This document shows, piece after piece, positions 6,865-15,743 of a DNA stretch of 24,385 nt. This DNA comes from CAYHSR01 sp043821725 (GTDB lineage Bacteria > Patescibacteriota > Patescibacteriia > Magasanikbacterales > GWA2-37-8). The position numbers were made by a program, and so were the translations under genes. Position 1 is the first letter of the stretch. Every line of letters starts with the position of its first letter. The stretch spans positions 1 through 24,385 of the forward strand of contig JBDRCM010000020.1 in assembly GCA_043821725.1 (NCBI GenBank), written 5' to 3'. A model generated the notes under the pieces. That model was not told the origin of the DNA. It saw nothing but the letters and a program-made list of their open reading frames with translations, and did no database searches.

Positions 6865-8229
6865 TTATTGCTGTTTCTTTTTTAATTTTATTACTATTGG
6901 CGTTGCGAAAAACCCGAATTTTTCACGCAGTCGGTTGGCTATGAAGTGAACGTAAGAAAGATGCACAGAAGTTTTTTCCTTTATTGACAGTTGAAATATC
7001 GGCGGATCGCTTTTTAATTGCTTTAATCCGAGCAGTCGTGGATGGCGCGTTCCTTTGCCCCTTGAAGGCCTGTGCTGTTTGATTATTGATTTGAGAAATT
7101 TTGACAGTGCGTTGTCAGTAATCCATATTTTTCTGTTGTCGCGCGCTTGTAATATCAAGGGCAGTATCTGGTGGACGCGATATTGTGTTTTTGCGCTCAC
7201 AAATACAATGGGGGCGAAATTAAGGTGAGGAAAAGAACTATAAACAAGTTTTCTTACATTGTTTCTGAATTTGTCGTCGTTTTCCTCAGCCATATCCCAT
7301 TTGTTAATAACAATTATTGTTGATCGAGAGCTCTCTTTGAGAAGGCCACCGAGCTGTTTGTCCTGACTGCTTACCGGCTCGGTGCAGTCAAGCACAAACA
7401 GCACCACATCTGATTTTTTTGCCCTTCGTATGCTTCTCCTAACACCTTCGTGTTCAAGTGAACCTTTTACATTTGATTTTCTTCTTATTCCGGCTGTGTC
7501 AACAAATAATATATGCTCGTCTTCATACTTTACAAGCGTGTCAAACGGCTCACGCGTTGTATGCGCTATGTGGCTTGTGATTACTTCTTCGCGCCCGATA
7601 AGGGAGTTAAACAGAGTTGATTTGCCTACGTTTGGCTTGCCAATTATGGCAACTTTTATGGATTCAATCTTTTTCGATTTCTTCGGCTTTGTTTTTGACT
7701 TATTCAGTTTTTTGCAAATAAGTTCCAACATCTCTCCTACATTGACTCCACTGGCCGCAGAAACAGGGAAAGGAGTTCCAAGCCCAAGCTGGAGAAATTC
7801 GCGGTCATAAGCCGTGTTTAGCCATTTTGCGCTGTCCGCCTTATTGCATATCAGCATTATTTTATCTTTATACTCCATTAATATTTTTGCCAATTCTTTT
7901 TCCTGTGGCATTACGCCCTCGCGCGCGTCAAGCACAAACAGCACAAGATCCGATTCTTTAAGAGCCATTTTTGTTTGCTTGATTATTTCGTCTTCCAAAG
8001 GAACATCATCTGAAAATGTAAGCCCGCCGGTATCAACCAGCTGAAAATATTTTGATTTCCAAACCACTTTTCCTATGTTTCTGGTTCTGGTGGTTCCGGG
8101 AATTTTTGAAGTCATGGCGGCATTTTTTTCAACCAAACGGTTAAACAAGGTTGATTTTCCAACATTAACTCTGCCAACCAAAGCCACAGTCGGTAGATTT
8201 TCTTCAATGATTGATACTGGTGTTGGCAT
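6865..8229 (-). CDS. der: Der (EngA), double-domain ribosome-assembly GTPase
   Basis: A 454-residue tandem GTPase needed for 50S subunit maturation. The first G domain shows GRVNVGKST, GTTRTR, DTGG and NKAD. The second shows GKPNVGKST, HTTRE, DTAG and NKWD. The C-terminal ~100 residues form the KH-like domain (GKGTRHPRL...). The first in-frame codon is a TTG at 8236-8238, but the ATG at 8227-8229 is preferred. It follows the LCP gene by 21 bases and precedes pth by 8 bases, forming one run on the minus strand. Confidence 0.97.
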   Translation of the reverse strand: MPTPVSIIEENLPTVALVGRVNVGKSTLFNRLVEKNAAMTSKIPGTTRTRNIGKVVWKSKYFQLVDTGGLTFSDDVPLEDEIIKQTKMALKESDLVLFVLDAREGVMPQEKELAKILMEYKDKIMLICNKADSAKWLNTAYDREFLQLGLGTPFPVSAASGVNVGEMLELICKKLNKSKTKPKKSKKIESIKVAIIGKPNVGKSTLFNSLIGREEVITSHIAHTTREPFDTLVKYEDEHILFVDTAGIRRKSNVKGSLEHEGVRRSIRRAKKSDVVLFVLDCTEPVSSQDKQLGGLLKESSRSTIIVINKWDMAEENDDKFRNNVRKLVYSSFPHLNFAPIVFVSAKTQYRVHQILPLILQARDNRKIWITDNALSKFLKSIIKQHRPSRGKGTRHPRLLGLKQLKSDPPIFQLSIKEKTSVHLSYVHFIANRLREKFGFFATPIVIKLKKKQQ

Positions 8230-8250
8230 ATTGTTCAAGAAATTAAAGAA

Positions 8251-9888
8251 TTATTGATTAACGTCCTCTCCCAATATAATGAGAATATCGGTGTTTGGAT
8301 CATATTTGTTGGTTAATCCGGATGTTAAGTCCGGCATACTACTTGTTGCCTGCGAGACGGTGCTGGTTGTAGTTTCAATTTCAATTGATCCGGCAAACGA
8401 AATGCTGGTTGTTCTGGTAATTATTTGCGGTTGAGAGGCGGTTATGCCGAGCGTTGGTGATTGACTGTTGGCAAGCCATGAGGGGATAGAGTCAGCCACC
8501 GGAATGTTTGCTTCTCTGGACAGAGCAGTGATAAATCCATTGTCAACTTTGTTGTTTAGCACATAGATGGTTGAGGATGGAAGCGGTCTTATTTCACTGT
8601 TTCCAATCGTGTATATGCCAAAGCCACCATTCTCAAGCTGTTGTTTTTTTCTCGCAGCAATACCAATATGCCAAGTTGCGTTTTGTATTTCTATTTTTGC
8701 ACTTGGAAAAAGTTGTTCTGATTGTATTGGCGCGGACAGCTCGTTTACGTATTGAGTTGATGATGATGAAAAAATATTTTCCATGGCCAATTTGATGCTG
8801 TCAAAATTTCCACTTTTTGGAGCAAGCAGGTATGCTCCGTCTTGGCCTATCATGTTTCTAAGAAAACCATTGGGGCCGTTGTCCAGAACCAATGTTTTTA
8901 TGTTGCTGTCATCTATTTTTCTGGAAAGCGATGCCAAGTACATAATTTGTCCGAAATCTATATTTGTTAAAATATGCTCGGAAAGAGAATCAATAATCTT
9001 TTTTATTTTTAAAGGATTCAAATATGTGTCAGCTGAAAGCAATTTATTTTTTAAGGCCGCTATCACGATTTGTTGTCGTTTGGCGCGAGCGAAGTCAGAT
9101 CCTTCGTTGTTTGTGCCTTTGCGTGAGCGCGCGAATTCCAAAGCCCTTTGGCCATCCATTTTTTCCTTTCCCTGTTCAAAACGGATTGTTTTGTAAGAAT
9201 AGTTTGGTCCGGGATAGGAATAGTCAACAAACGACCGCGGAATATCAATTTCAACACTTCCGACAGTGTTAATAATATCAATAAATGCCTGAAAATCAAC
9301 TCTCACAAAATATGGAATGGATATTCCGAATGTTTGCTCAAATGTTTGGCGCGCAAATTCTCCGCCATATCCGCTTTGCTTCATTTCGCCGTATGCATTG
9401 GCATGATTGATTTTGCCCCATCCATATCCTTCTATTTTCGCTGACAGGTCGCGCGGAACTGAAATCATAGCCACCTCATTTGTGTCGGGCTTAATACTTA
9501 ATATTATATTGGTGTCGCTAAGATACGGGCCGTCGTGCCCGGGACCGCCTATTCCCATTAAAAGTATGTTAATTCGTCCCTGCTTTTGTCCGATCATTAC
9601 GTCATCCGGTTTTAGGATGAAGTTTTTGACAGCTGAAAAAAAGCCGAATTTTTTTGGCTGTAGAGTGGTGTTGTCATAAGCTGAGGGATTGTCAGGCCAG
9701 CGGTTTAGATTATTTTTTTTGGCAACAGTAAAAGAGGTAAGGATCATTACCAGTATCAGGCCGGGAATGAAATAAAATAAAAAAGACCGTTTTTGTTTTG
9801 GCCATTGGCCTTCATCATTTTCATTCTGCCAATCCTGCCAGCCGTGCATTTTGCGCGGCCTTAGCATATTTATCTGTTCTTCATCCAT
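8251..9888 (-). CDS. LytR-CpsA-Psr (LCP) family cell-wall polymer transferase
   Basis: A 545-residue envelope protein with one N-terminal membrane helix (about residues 36-56, FLFYFIPGLILVMILTSF) and an outside-facing LCP domain (about 106-285). LCP enzymes move glycopolymers from lipid carriers onto peptidoglycan or related acceptors. The domain shows NILLMGIGG, LSDTNI, ISVPRDL, KINHANAYG, the basic ALEFARSRKG and GSDFARAKRQQ motifs, which include residues that bind the pyrophosphate head. A LytR_C-like domain follows (about 420-500), then a Ser/Thr-rich tail. The frame is open to 9954. I choose the ATG at 9888 because the promoter at 9907-9935 would start RNA near 9900. An ATG at 9901-9903 is a near-leaderless alternative. 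It is first in the run to dprA and divergent from the rodA pair. Confidence 0.92.
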   Translation of the reverse strand: MDEEQINMLRPRKMHGWQDWQNENDEGQWPKQKRSFLFYFIPGLILVMILTSFTVAKKNNLNRWPDNPSAYDNTTLQPKKFGFFSAVKNFILKPDDVMIGQKQGRINILLMGIGGPGHDGPYLSDTNIILSIKPDTNEVAMISVPRDLSAKIEGYGWGKINHANAYGEMKQSGYGGEFARQTFEQTFGISIPYFVRVDFQAFIDIINTVGSVEIDIPRSFVDYSYPGPNYSYKTIRFEQGKEKMDGQRALEFARSRKGTNNEGSDFARAKRQQIVIAALKNKLLSADTYLNPLKIKKIIDSLSEHILTNIDFGQIMYLASLSRKIDDSNIKTLVLDNGPNGFLRNMIGQDGAYLLAPKSGNFDSIKLAMENIFSSSSTQYVNELSAPIQSEQLFPSAKIEIQNATWHIGIAARKKQQLENGGFGIYTIGNSEIRPLPSSTIYVLNNKVDNGFITALSREANIPVADSIPSWLANSQSPTLGITASQPQIITRTTSISFAGSIEIETTTSTVSQATSSMPDLTSGLTNKYDPNTDILIILGEDVNQ

Positions 9889-9906
9889 ATTTGTTTTTTC
9901 CATTAC

Positions 9907-9935
9907 ATAATAACATAATAGTATTGGTTTTTCAA
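9907..9935 (-). promoter_or_regulatory. Promoter of the LCP-der-pth-dprA run
   Basis: On the minus strand TTGAAA (9930-9935), a 17-base spacer, and TATTAT (9907-9912). It predicts a 5' end near 9900, about 12 bases before the chosen start codon, hence a very short leader without a Shine-Dalgarno site. Confidence 0.7.
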
Positions 9936-9983
9936 TTGTTGGCTCATGGTTCAATGATATTTATCTTTGCGGTTACATCTGCT

Positions 9984-10012
9984 TTGCTAAAAAAGACATT
10001 TTATCGTATAAT
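9984..10012 (+). promoter_or_regulatory. Promoter of the rodA pair
   Basis: TTGCTA (9984-9989), a 17-base spacer, and a perfect TATAAT (10007-10012). The first ATG follows at 10049 with a weak AAGAAAG upstream. This promoter is back to back with the LCP promoter about 50 bases away. Confidence 0.75.
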
Positions 10013-10048
10013 ATAATTTGAAAATCATTCTCAAGAAAGCGTACCATT

Positions 10049-11014
10049 ATGCTTAATTTTTACAACTTAAAAGAAAAAAATCCAAAGTCAGGCGTATTGC
10101 CGGCTGTTGAGAATGGCTCGGACGCAAAAATGCTCAAAAAAGGCGATTTTAAGAAATACATTGATTATTCCAGCGAGCTCAGTACTCGCCGTTTAAAGCT
10201 CGGAATATGGGTGGCTTCTCATAGAAAGGGCATCAAAAAAACCACTATTGCCGTGCTTATTGCAGTAGTCGTGGCTTTTTGGTTGTTCAGTGGAATCAAG
10301 TGGTTCTATTATATAATTGACACACCCTTTCAGTCCAAAATGGAAAGAGAGCTGGCATCTTTCCAAAATTATACAAACATAAATAATCTTTTACAGCCGT
10401 CAAACATTCAAATAGTAGGCGTTCAGGTTTTTAACAGTTCTGTTGACAAAATTGATGTTGTAGCTGAAGTGATCAATCCAAATGAACATTTTATAATATC
10501 TTTTGATTATAGTTTTGCGTTCAATCAAAATGAAACTCCAATCCAAAGAGCGATCATACTGCCCGGCCAAGGTAGGCCGGTTGCCTCACTCGGGGTTGAT
10601 AAGTTATCAGCAGTTGGCAGTCCGAATATTATTATTAGCAATTTAAGTTATAAAAGAATATCAGCCCATGAAGTGAGTGATCCGAAAGCATGGCAGGATT
10701 ACCGTCTTGATTTTGAAATATCCGGTTTGAAATTTGTTCCGGTCCAATCAGGCAATCAGCAAAGCGCAGATGCTTCAATAATATCTTTCAATCTGGAAAA
10801 TAGCAGTCCATACAATTATAAAGGAGCAAGTTTTTATATCGGTTTGAGATCAGGCGGAAGTTTTGTCAGTTTATTGCCTCTGTATATTGATTATTTCTCA
10901 TCTCTTCAGACAGAAAATATTGACTTGCGCAGTTTTGTTTCCGGGTTGTATGTTGATGACGTGGAGTTATACCCGCTGATCAATCCTTATGAAAGCGATG
11001 CTTACGCACGTTGA
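10049..11014 (+). CDS. Bitopic membrane protein of unknown function upstream of rodA
   Basis: A 321-residue protein I do not recognise. It has about 60 cytoplasmic residues rich in Lys/Arg, one membrane helix (about 65-90: TTIAVLIAVVVAFWLFSGI followed by aromatic residues), and about 230 outside-facing residues. That part is probably beta-rich and built like two similar halves (VQVFNSSVDKIDVVAEVINPNE early, SIISFNLENSSPYNYKG late). The repeated 'N-S/N-P' turns recall Ig-like or LEA-type folds, but that is only an impression. It has no cysteine motif. Its TGA at 11012-11014 touches the start region of rodA, so translational coupling is likely and a role at the cell-wall elongation machinery is a reasonable guess. 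Confidence 0.8.
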   Translation: MLNFYNLKEKNPKSGVLPAVENGSDAKMLKKGDFKKYIDYSSELSTRRLKLGIWVASHRKGIKKTTIAVLIAVVVAFWLFSGIKWFYYIIDTPFQSKMERELASFQNYTNINNLLQPSNIQIVGVQVFNSSVDKIDVVAEVINPNEHFIISFDYSFAFNQNETPIQRAIILPGQGRPVASLGVDKLSAVGSPNIIISNLSYKRISAHEVSDPKAWQDYRLDFEISGLKFVPVQSGNQQSADASIISFNLENSSPYNYKGASFYIGLRSGGSFVSLLPLYIDYFSSLQTENIDLRSFVSGLYVDDVELYPLINPYESDAYAR

Positions 11015-11019
11015 ATCTT

Positions 11020-12114
11020 ATGACGCTATTAAGTAAATTTTCTCCGCGTAATTTTGACTGGTACATATTCGCGTCAGTGGCAGTATTGGCAAGCGTTGGA
11101 TTGGTGGCGATTTACAGCGTTGATTTATCAAGGGGCTCCGGATTGCTTTTTTTTCGCAAACAGATTATTTCCGCGGGCATCGGTTTATTTTTTCTTTTTG
11201 CTTTTGCTTTGGCTCAGCCATCCTTATGGCAGAGATTTTCAAAATTAATATATTTTTTTTCAGTGTCGCTTCTTGTATTGGTACTGGCGTTTGGTAATGT
11301 CGTGCGCGGAGCCAAAAGCTGGTTTTCTTTTTTTGGTTTTTCTTTTCAACCTGCTGAATTTGCCAAAGTTGCTTTGGTGCTGATGATGGCATTTGTTGCC
11401 ACTAATTTCGGCCGTAGATTTGACAGGCCGCTTTTTTTCTATGGCACGGCCTTGCTTGCAATTATTCCTGCTTGCTTGGTTATAGCTCAGCCAGACCTTG
11501 GATCTGCTACCATAATCGGGGCAATATGGTTTGGAATTATGCTTGTGCTGAAAACAAGAAAATTGCATGTTGCTTCCATTTTGGCGTTGATTGCAATTGT
11601 CGCGGTTATGGGCTGGTTTTTTCTGTTAAAAGATTATCAAAAAGATCGGCTCATTACTTTTGTTGATCCTGGGCGTGATCCTCTGGGGTCTGGCTATAAT
11701 ATAACGCAGTCAGTAATAGCTGTTGGCGCAGGCAAGATGTTCGGGCGCGGGCTTGGGTTTGGTTCGCAGAGCCAGTTGCATTTTTTACCTGAAGCTCAAA
11801 CGGACTTTATTTTTTCAGTAATAGGGGAGGAGCTCGGTTTTGCAGGGTCGGCTGTGCTGATGGCGGTTTTTATGGTTTTGTTCACGCGCTTATTGATAAT
11901 GGCAAAGCGCTCCAATAATGATTTTGCCGCAATTTGCGCGTATGGAGCTCTGATTATGTTCTTTGTCCAGTTTGTGACAAATATGGGAGCAAGTATAGGC
12001 CTGCTTCCAATAACCGGAGTAACGCTTCCTTTTGTAAGTTATGGAGGATCTTCATTGGTAATAAGCATGATGTTCATCGGCATTTTACAAAGCTTGGTCA
12101 GCAAGAAATATTAA
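11020..12114 (+). CDS. rodA: RodA/FtsW-family (SEDS) peptidoglycan polymerase
   Basis: A 364-residue polytopic membrane glycosyltransferase that polymerises lipid II together with a class B penicillin-binding protein. No such partner is in this window. It has about ten helices. Family signatures: RGAKSWFSFFGFSFQPAEFAK, QPDLGSATI, DPGRDPLGSGYNITQS, GRGLGFGSQSQLHFLPE, then TDFIFSVIGEELGF, which carries the Asp essential in SEDS proteins, and TGVTLPFVSYGGSS near the end. The short form and single-copy context favour RodA over FtsW, though FtsW cannot be strictly excluded. A TTG at 11011 overlapping the upstream stop is possible. The ATG at 11020 is the conventional choice. Confidence 0.93.
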   Translation: MTLLSKFSPRNFDWYIFASVAVLASVGLVAIYSVDLSRGSGLLFFRKQIISAGIGLFFLFAFALAQPSLWQRFSKLIYFFSVSLLVLVLAFGNVVRGAKSWFSFFGFSFQPAEFAKVALVLMMAFVATNFGRRFDRPLFFYGTALLAIIPACLVIAQPDLGSATIIGAIWFGIMLVLKTRKLHVASILALIAIVAVMGWFFLLKDYQKDRLITFVDPGRDPLGSGYNITQSVIAVGAGKMFGRGLGFGSQSQLHFLPEAQTDFIFSVIGEELGFAGSAVLMAVFMVLFTRLLIMAKRSNNDFAAICAYGALIMFFVQFVTNMGASIGLLPITGVTLPFVSYGGSSLVISMMFIGILQSLVSKKY

Positions 12115-12149
12115 GGGTCTGTCACGAAAGCGCATTTGGCGACAGACCC
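12115..12149 (+). repeat. GACAGACCC hairpin right after the rodA stop
   Basis: GGGTCTGTC (12115-12123) starts at the base after the rodA TAA and pairs perfectly with GACAGACCC (12141-12149). The loop holds the GCGCATTTGGC core of subtype-1 repeats. There is no U-tract, so a 3'-end stabiliser or attenuator is more likely than a terminator. The next bases, GAGGGGTTCATT (from about 12159), match the end of the 157-bp elements. Confidence 0.8.
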
Positions 12150-12202
12150 ATTAGAGGCGAGGGGTTCATTCAAAAAATAATTATGTAATAAGAATAATAA
12201 TG

Positions 12203-12211
12203 TGGTATAAT
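12203..12211 (+). promoter_or_regulatory. Extended -10 promoter of the surface-protein gene
   Basis: TGG directly before TATAAT (12206-12211) makes an extended -10 box. No good -35 is seen at 17 bases. The same GTGGTATAAT string forms the promoter core before the AbrB-like gene (21863-21872). The leader is about 40 bases and AT-rich. Confidence 0.6.
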
Positions 12212-12258
12212 ATGATTATAGTAAAAGTGTATTTTTTAAACATTTAATTTCATTTAAT

Positions 12259-15200
12259 ATGAAAAACAATATGAATTTTTTTAAGCGACTGGCATGCATT
12301 GGCGTGTCAACGGCTGTCATCATTTGGATGGCAGGGTTAAATATTTATTCAATGCCTCAAATGGCTCCATCGGCTTTTGCCGCCGAGACAGTGGCTTGCT
12401 CATCGCTTGGTGCCGGTGACATGATAAAAATTGTTGGCAAGCCGGCGATTTATGTTCTTAATGACAAGATTCAGTATTTGTATTTTCCAACTGGTGATGA
12501 ATTCAAGAGTTGGAATGCTGACAACAAATATAGCGGTTATTACAAGAGCATTGATCAGGCATGTTTTGATTCTTTAAGCATTCCAACTTCTTTTCCATAT
12601 GGAGTGAATTTCAGGCCGGGATCTTATGTGATAAAGAAAAAATACAGCAGTCAACTATATGTTGTCTTGCCTAATAATACAAAAGCCAAAATAACCGATT
12701 CGGCGGCAAAAGCTCTGTATGGATCAAAGTACAAAATAATGGAAGTAAGCGAATTGTTTTGGCAGAATTATACGAACAATTCAGCGGATATTACAGGTTC
12801 CAGTCCGGAGCCACACAATGGAATGATAGTTAGCGTGGATAACAAGATATATTATGTAAATGAATGCAAGCAGTTAAGAGAGATAAGCTCTTCGGCTTTT
12901 ATTACAAACCGATACAAACAGGAATTTGTACGATCACTTCCAAGCTCCAGAGTATCTGGCTTTGCCAAAGTGCAGACAAATATATCCGGAAAAATATCCG
13001 CATTAAGCAATCGCACTCAACTGGCTTCTGAATCAACATGCATAACAATAAAAAATGGAGTTGAAGAAGAGCCGGGCGGACAAACAGGCCCGGGCGGAGA
13101 GCTGTATCTTACATTAACCAAAGACAATGGTTTTCCGGATGGTGATTTGTCAGTGCCTGCGAGCGACACTCTTTTGGGTAAATTCAATATTATCAATGAC
13201 ACTGCTTCAGAAATAACTTTATCAAAAGTAAAGTTGGACTTTGCATTTATAGATGAATTTGGAGCAAGCGACTTAAGCAATGTATATGTTAAATACGGTT
13301 CAAATAAGACATCAACCAAGACAACGGTTTCATTGAGCAATTATTGGAACATAAGCAAAGTATTTTCACCTCAAACAAGCATGTCAGTGGAAGTTCGCGG
13401 AAATGTAAGCGCTAAAGCTACCGGTACCAATCAAAATGCAGATCAGATTGTCAGTCAGCTGGAATTTGAAGGCACTGTTGCAGACAAAACATATTACAGC
13501 GGAAAAAATGGGTCAAACGCGTTTGTTGACGGGCAGTTATTAACGGCAAAAGGAGCAAACACTCCTCCTCCTGTTCTGGATGAAGCATGCGACAATGGCA
13601 TTGATGATGACAAGGATGGTAAAATTGACTGCGCTGACAGTGACTGTACATCTCAGCCGGTTTGCCAGGCCAAGCCAACACCTGAAGTGTGTGATGATAA
13701 ACTTGATAATGACATGGATGAAAAAATTGACTGTGCTGATTCTGATTGTAGCGCTGATCCCGCTTGCCAAACCGTAACGCCTGAAATATGCGATGACCAA
13801 ATTGACAATGATAAGGATGGAAAAACCGATTGCGCGGATCCTGATTGTAGCGCTCAAGGAATGTGTCAATATGAAACGATTTGCGATGATGGGATTGACA
13901 ATGATAATAATGGCAAAATAGATTGCCTCGATAGTGCCTGCAGTGTTGAGCCGATCTGCGCGCAACAACCAACAACGGAAACAAATTGTACTGACGGAAT
14001 TGACAATGACGGCGACGGGTTAATAGATTGTAATGATTCGGACTGCAGTGCCGAGCCAACTTGTCAGTCACAGACTGTTGGTACGCTTGCTATGAGTATA
14101 AGGCAAAATACATCTGCCGGAGAAGACATATTATTAACAGGTCAAAGTTCAGATGTTTTGGCATTTTATGTTGAAGCGCAGAATGAGGATATATATATTG
14201 ATAATTTGGTTGTTACTACCATTAATATGACAGACTGGCCGGTTAGTGAGATAAAATTACTTGATTATAATACAAGGGAAGTATTCGGAACTGCTTCAGT
14301 GGGCACCTATGATCCGTTTTTTGGCAGTTATCCAATAAGCTGGACTTTGCCAACCGGAGGTGCTGGATCTCTAAAAATTACAAAAAATCAGAGTAGAGTA
14401 ATGGTTATTAATACTACTTTTGATTTAAATGCTTCAGGTAAAATTTTTAGTATTGACAGTATTCAAATTACCAGAGGCACAGGAGTTACCAGCAATCAAA
14501 CCATAAGCGGGCCAACTGCGGGCACATTAGGTGAATGTAGTATTAAGATCGCTGATACAAAGCCAATCATTTCACTTGCCAGCCACCCAACGAGTCAACT
14601 TTCAGGAGGATCTGATAAAAATATATTTCGGTACAAGATTGAAGCAAAAAACAATCCGGATAATCCAAATATTGATATATTATATTTAAAGTCACTTGAT
14701 GTAAATCTAAATAAATTACCTTCTGAAATAACAGTGAATAATTTAAAAATGTGCATTGATAGCACGAATGGAGGACAATCTCCGTCTTGTCTATCCGGAA
14801 GCGTGGCGAATTGTATTCCTTTATCATCATCCAATTGGGAATGTGATTATCAAAGTCAGAATTCAATTATTACAGAAGGGATGACCATGACATTAATGAT
14901 TACAGGAGATATTGGGTTAAGGAACGGAACAGCTAATTTAACAACAAAGATATTATCTGTTGGTACATTTGACAATCCCGGCGATTTAAAATGGACTGAC
15001 AATACGAGTGATTTCACATGGATTCCCAAGGTTGCCAGTGTGCCAAGTCAGTACTTAAGCGGGTCAGGAAACGGTTACCTGCTTGACACCACTGGGCCTG
15101 AATACGCCCGTGTTACTCTGACTAATAACAATATTATCGGTGTTGTCGGAGCTGGAGATCAGATTGAGATAGCGTTTGACGGTTTAGTCGTTCCGCGATC

Positions 15201-15552
15201 AATTAATAGCAATTTGGTTCATAATAGCGGTTTCATCAATGCCGGAGTTTCTGAAGTTGGAGGAGTTCGAATATGTCACGACCCATTTCTTGGCGTTATA
15301 GGCTGGGAAATAAACGGGGTAATTAAATATGTTAATAATGGCATAACAACTTGCAAAGATTATTCAAGTAAATATTCAATTAGGACTGAAGACGCCCAGG
15401 GGGACTTATTATCTGTGTTAACCGTTGAGTTAACAGATAATGGGACAACACGGGGCACTTCAATGAGAAATGAACCAATAATAGTTAAGGATCCAAATGA
15501 CAATGTTGCGAATAATGCATATACGGCTTTTCCCAAAACAGGAGTATTCTAA
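12259..15552 (+). CDS. Large secreted surface protein with MopE-type repeats
   Basis: A 1,097-residue exported protein. The signal peptide covers residues 1-41 or so (basic start, hydrophobic core, PSAFA before AETV). Residues ~50-265 hold three related units of the kind common in Patescibacteria surface proteins: MIKIVGKPAIYVLNDKIQYL, then FRPGSYVIKKKYSSQLYVV, then GMIVSVDNKIYYVNECKQLR. A Gly/Pro-rich linker (~272-285) and a beta domain (~285-430) follow. Residues ~442-604 are five tandem ~30-residue MopE-like repeats (CDNGIDDDKDGKIDCADSDC type), with Asp-rich calcium-binding-like loops and paired cysteines. About 490 residues of beta-rich, Asn/Thr-rich sequence complete it. No C-terminal membrane anchor or LPXTG motif is visible. 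Role as an S-layer-like or adhesive protein is inference. It has its own promoter and a hairpin after the stop. Confidence 0.88.
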   Translation: MKNNMNFFKRLACIGVSTAVIIWMAGLNIYSMPQMAPSAFAAETVACSSLGAGDMIKIVGKPAIYVLNDKIQYLYFPTGDEFKSWNADNKYSGYYKSIDQACFDSLSIPTSFPYGVNFRPGSYVIKKKYSSQLYVVLPNNTKAKITDSAAKALYGSKYKIMEVSELFWQNYTNNSADITGSSPEPHNGMIVSVDNKIYYVNECKQLREISSSAFITNRYKQEFVRSLPSSRVSGFAKVQTNISGKISALSNRTQLASESTCITIKNGVEEEPGGQTGPGGELYLTLTKDNGFPDGDLSVPASDTLLGKFNIINDTASEITLSKVKLDFAFIDEFGASDLSNVYVKYGSNKTSTKTTVSLSNYWNISKVFSPQTSMSVEVRGNVSAKATGTNQNADQIVSQLEFEGTVADKTYYSGKNGSNAFVDGQLLTAKGANTPPPVLDEACDNGIDDDKDGKIDCADSDCTSQPVCQAKPTPEVCDDKLDNDMDEKIDCADSDCSADPACQTVTPEICDDQIDNDKDGKTDCADPDCSAQGMCQYETICDDGIDNDNNGKIDCLDSACSVEPICAQQPTTETNCTDGIDNDGDGLIDCNDSDCSAEPTCQSQTVGTLAMSIRQNTSAGEDILLTGQSSDVLAFYVEAQNEDIYIDNLVVTTINMTDWPVSEIKLLDYNTREVFGTASVGTYDPFFGSYPISWTLPTGGAGSLKITKNQSRVMVINTTFDLNASGKIFSIDSIQITRGTGVTSNQTISGPTAGTLGECSIKIADTKPIISLASHPTSQLSGGSDKNIFRYKIEAKNNPDNPNIDILYLKSLDVNLNKLPSEITVNNLKMCIDSTNGGQSPSCLSGSVANCIPLSSSNWECDYQSQNSIITEGMTMTLMITGDIGLRNGTANLTTKILSVGTFDNPGDLKWTDNTSDFTWIPKVASVPSQYLSGSGNGYLLDTTGPEYARVTLTNNNIIGVVGAGDQIEIAFDGLVVPRSINSNLVHNSGFINAGVSEVGGVRICHDPFLGVIGWEINGVIKYVNNGITTCKDYSSKYSIRTEDAQGDLLSVLTVELTDNGTTRGTSMRNEPIIVKDPNDNVANNAYTAFPKTGVF

Positions 15553-15577
15553 GTAGTATTGATCATCTGCACTATAT

Positions 15578-15603
15578 CAAAGACAGGCCGTGGCCTGTCT
15601 TTG
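15578..15603. terminator. Hairpin after the surface-protein gene
   Basis: CAAAGACAGGCC (15578-15589) and its exact complement (15592-15603) leave only GT between the arms. It begins 25 bases after the stop. The U-run is short (part of the stem), so termination efficiency is uncertain. It could act in both directions. Confidence 0.6.
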
Positions 15604-15693
15604 AATTGGTCAGCAGCACCTTATTAAAAATATTTCTTTTGCGCGATTGTTACGTTTTGAAGCAATACGATATATGGCAGTATATGACCAGCC

Positions 15694-15722
15694 TTGACAT
15701 TGATGCGTTAATATATTAGTAT
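15694..15722 (+). promoter_or_regulatory. Promoter of the zinc-ribbon / rplY pair
   Basis: A perfect TTGACA (15694-15699), a 17-base spacer, and TAGTAT (15717-15722, four of six consensus). The start codon at 15744 is about 15 bases after the predicted 5' end. Confidence 0.55.
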
Positions 15723-15743
15723 TAAGCCATATATTTATGAGGT

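Noticed and set aside
13582..14070. Possible CRISPR or DNA satellite because of regular ~90-base units
   Set aside because: The units are in-frame protein repeats (MopE type) with diverged DNA. There are no identical repeats with unique spacers.
13451..14071. Overlapping minus-strand frames of 206 and 142 aa, repetitive
   Set aside because: Antisense to the five MopE repeats. The periodicity is a mirror of the sense repeats.
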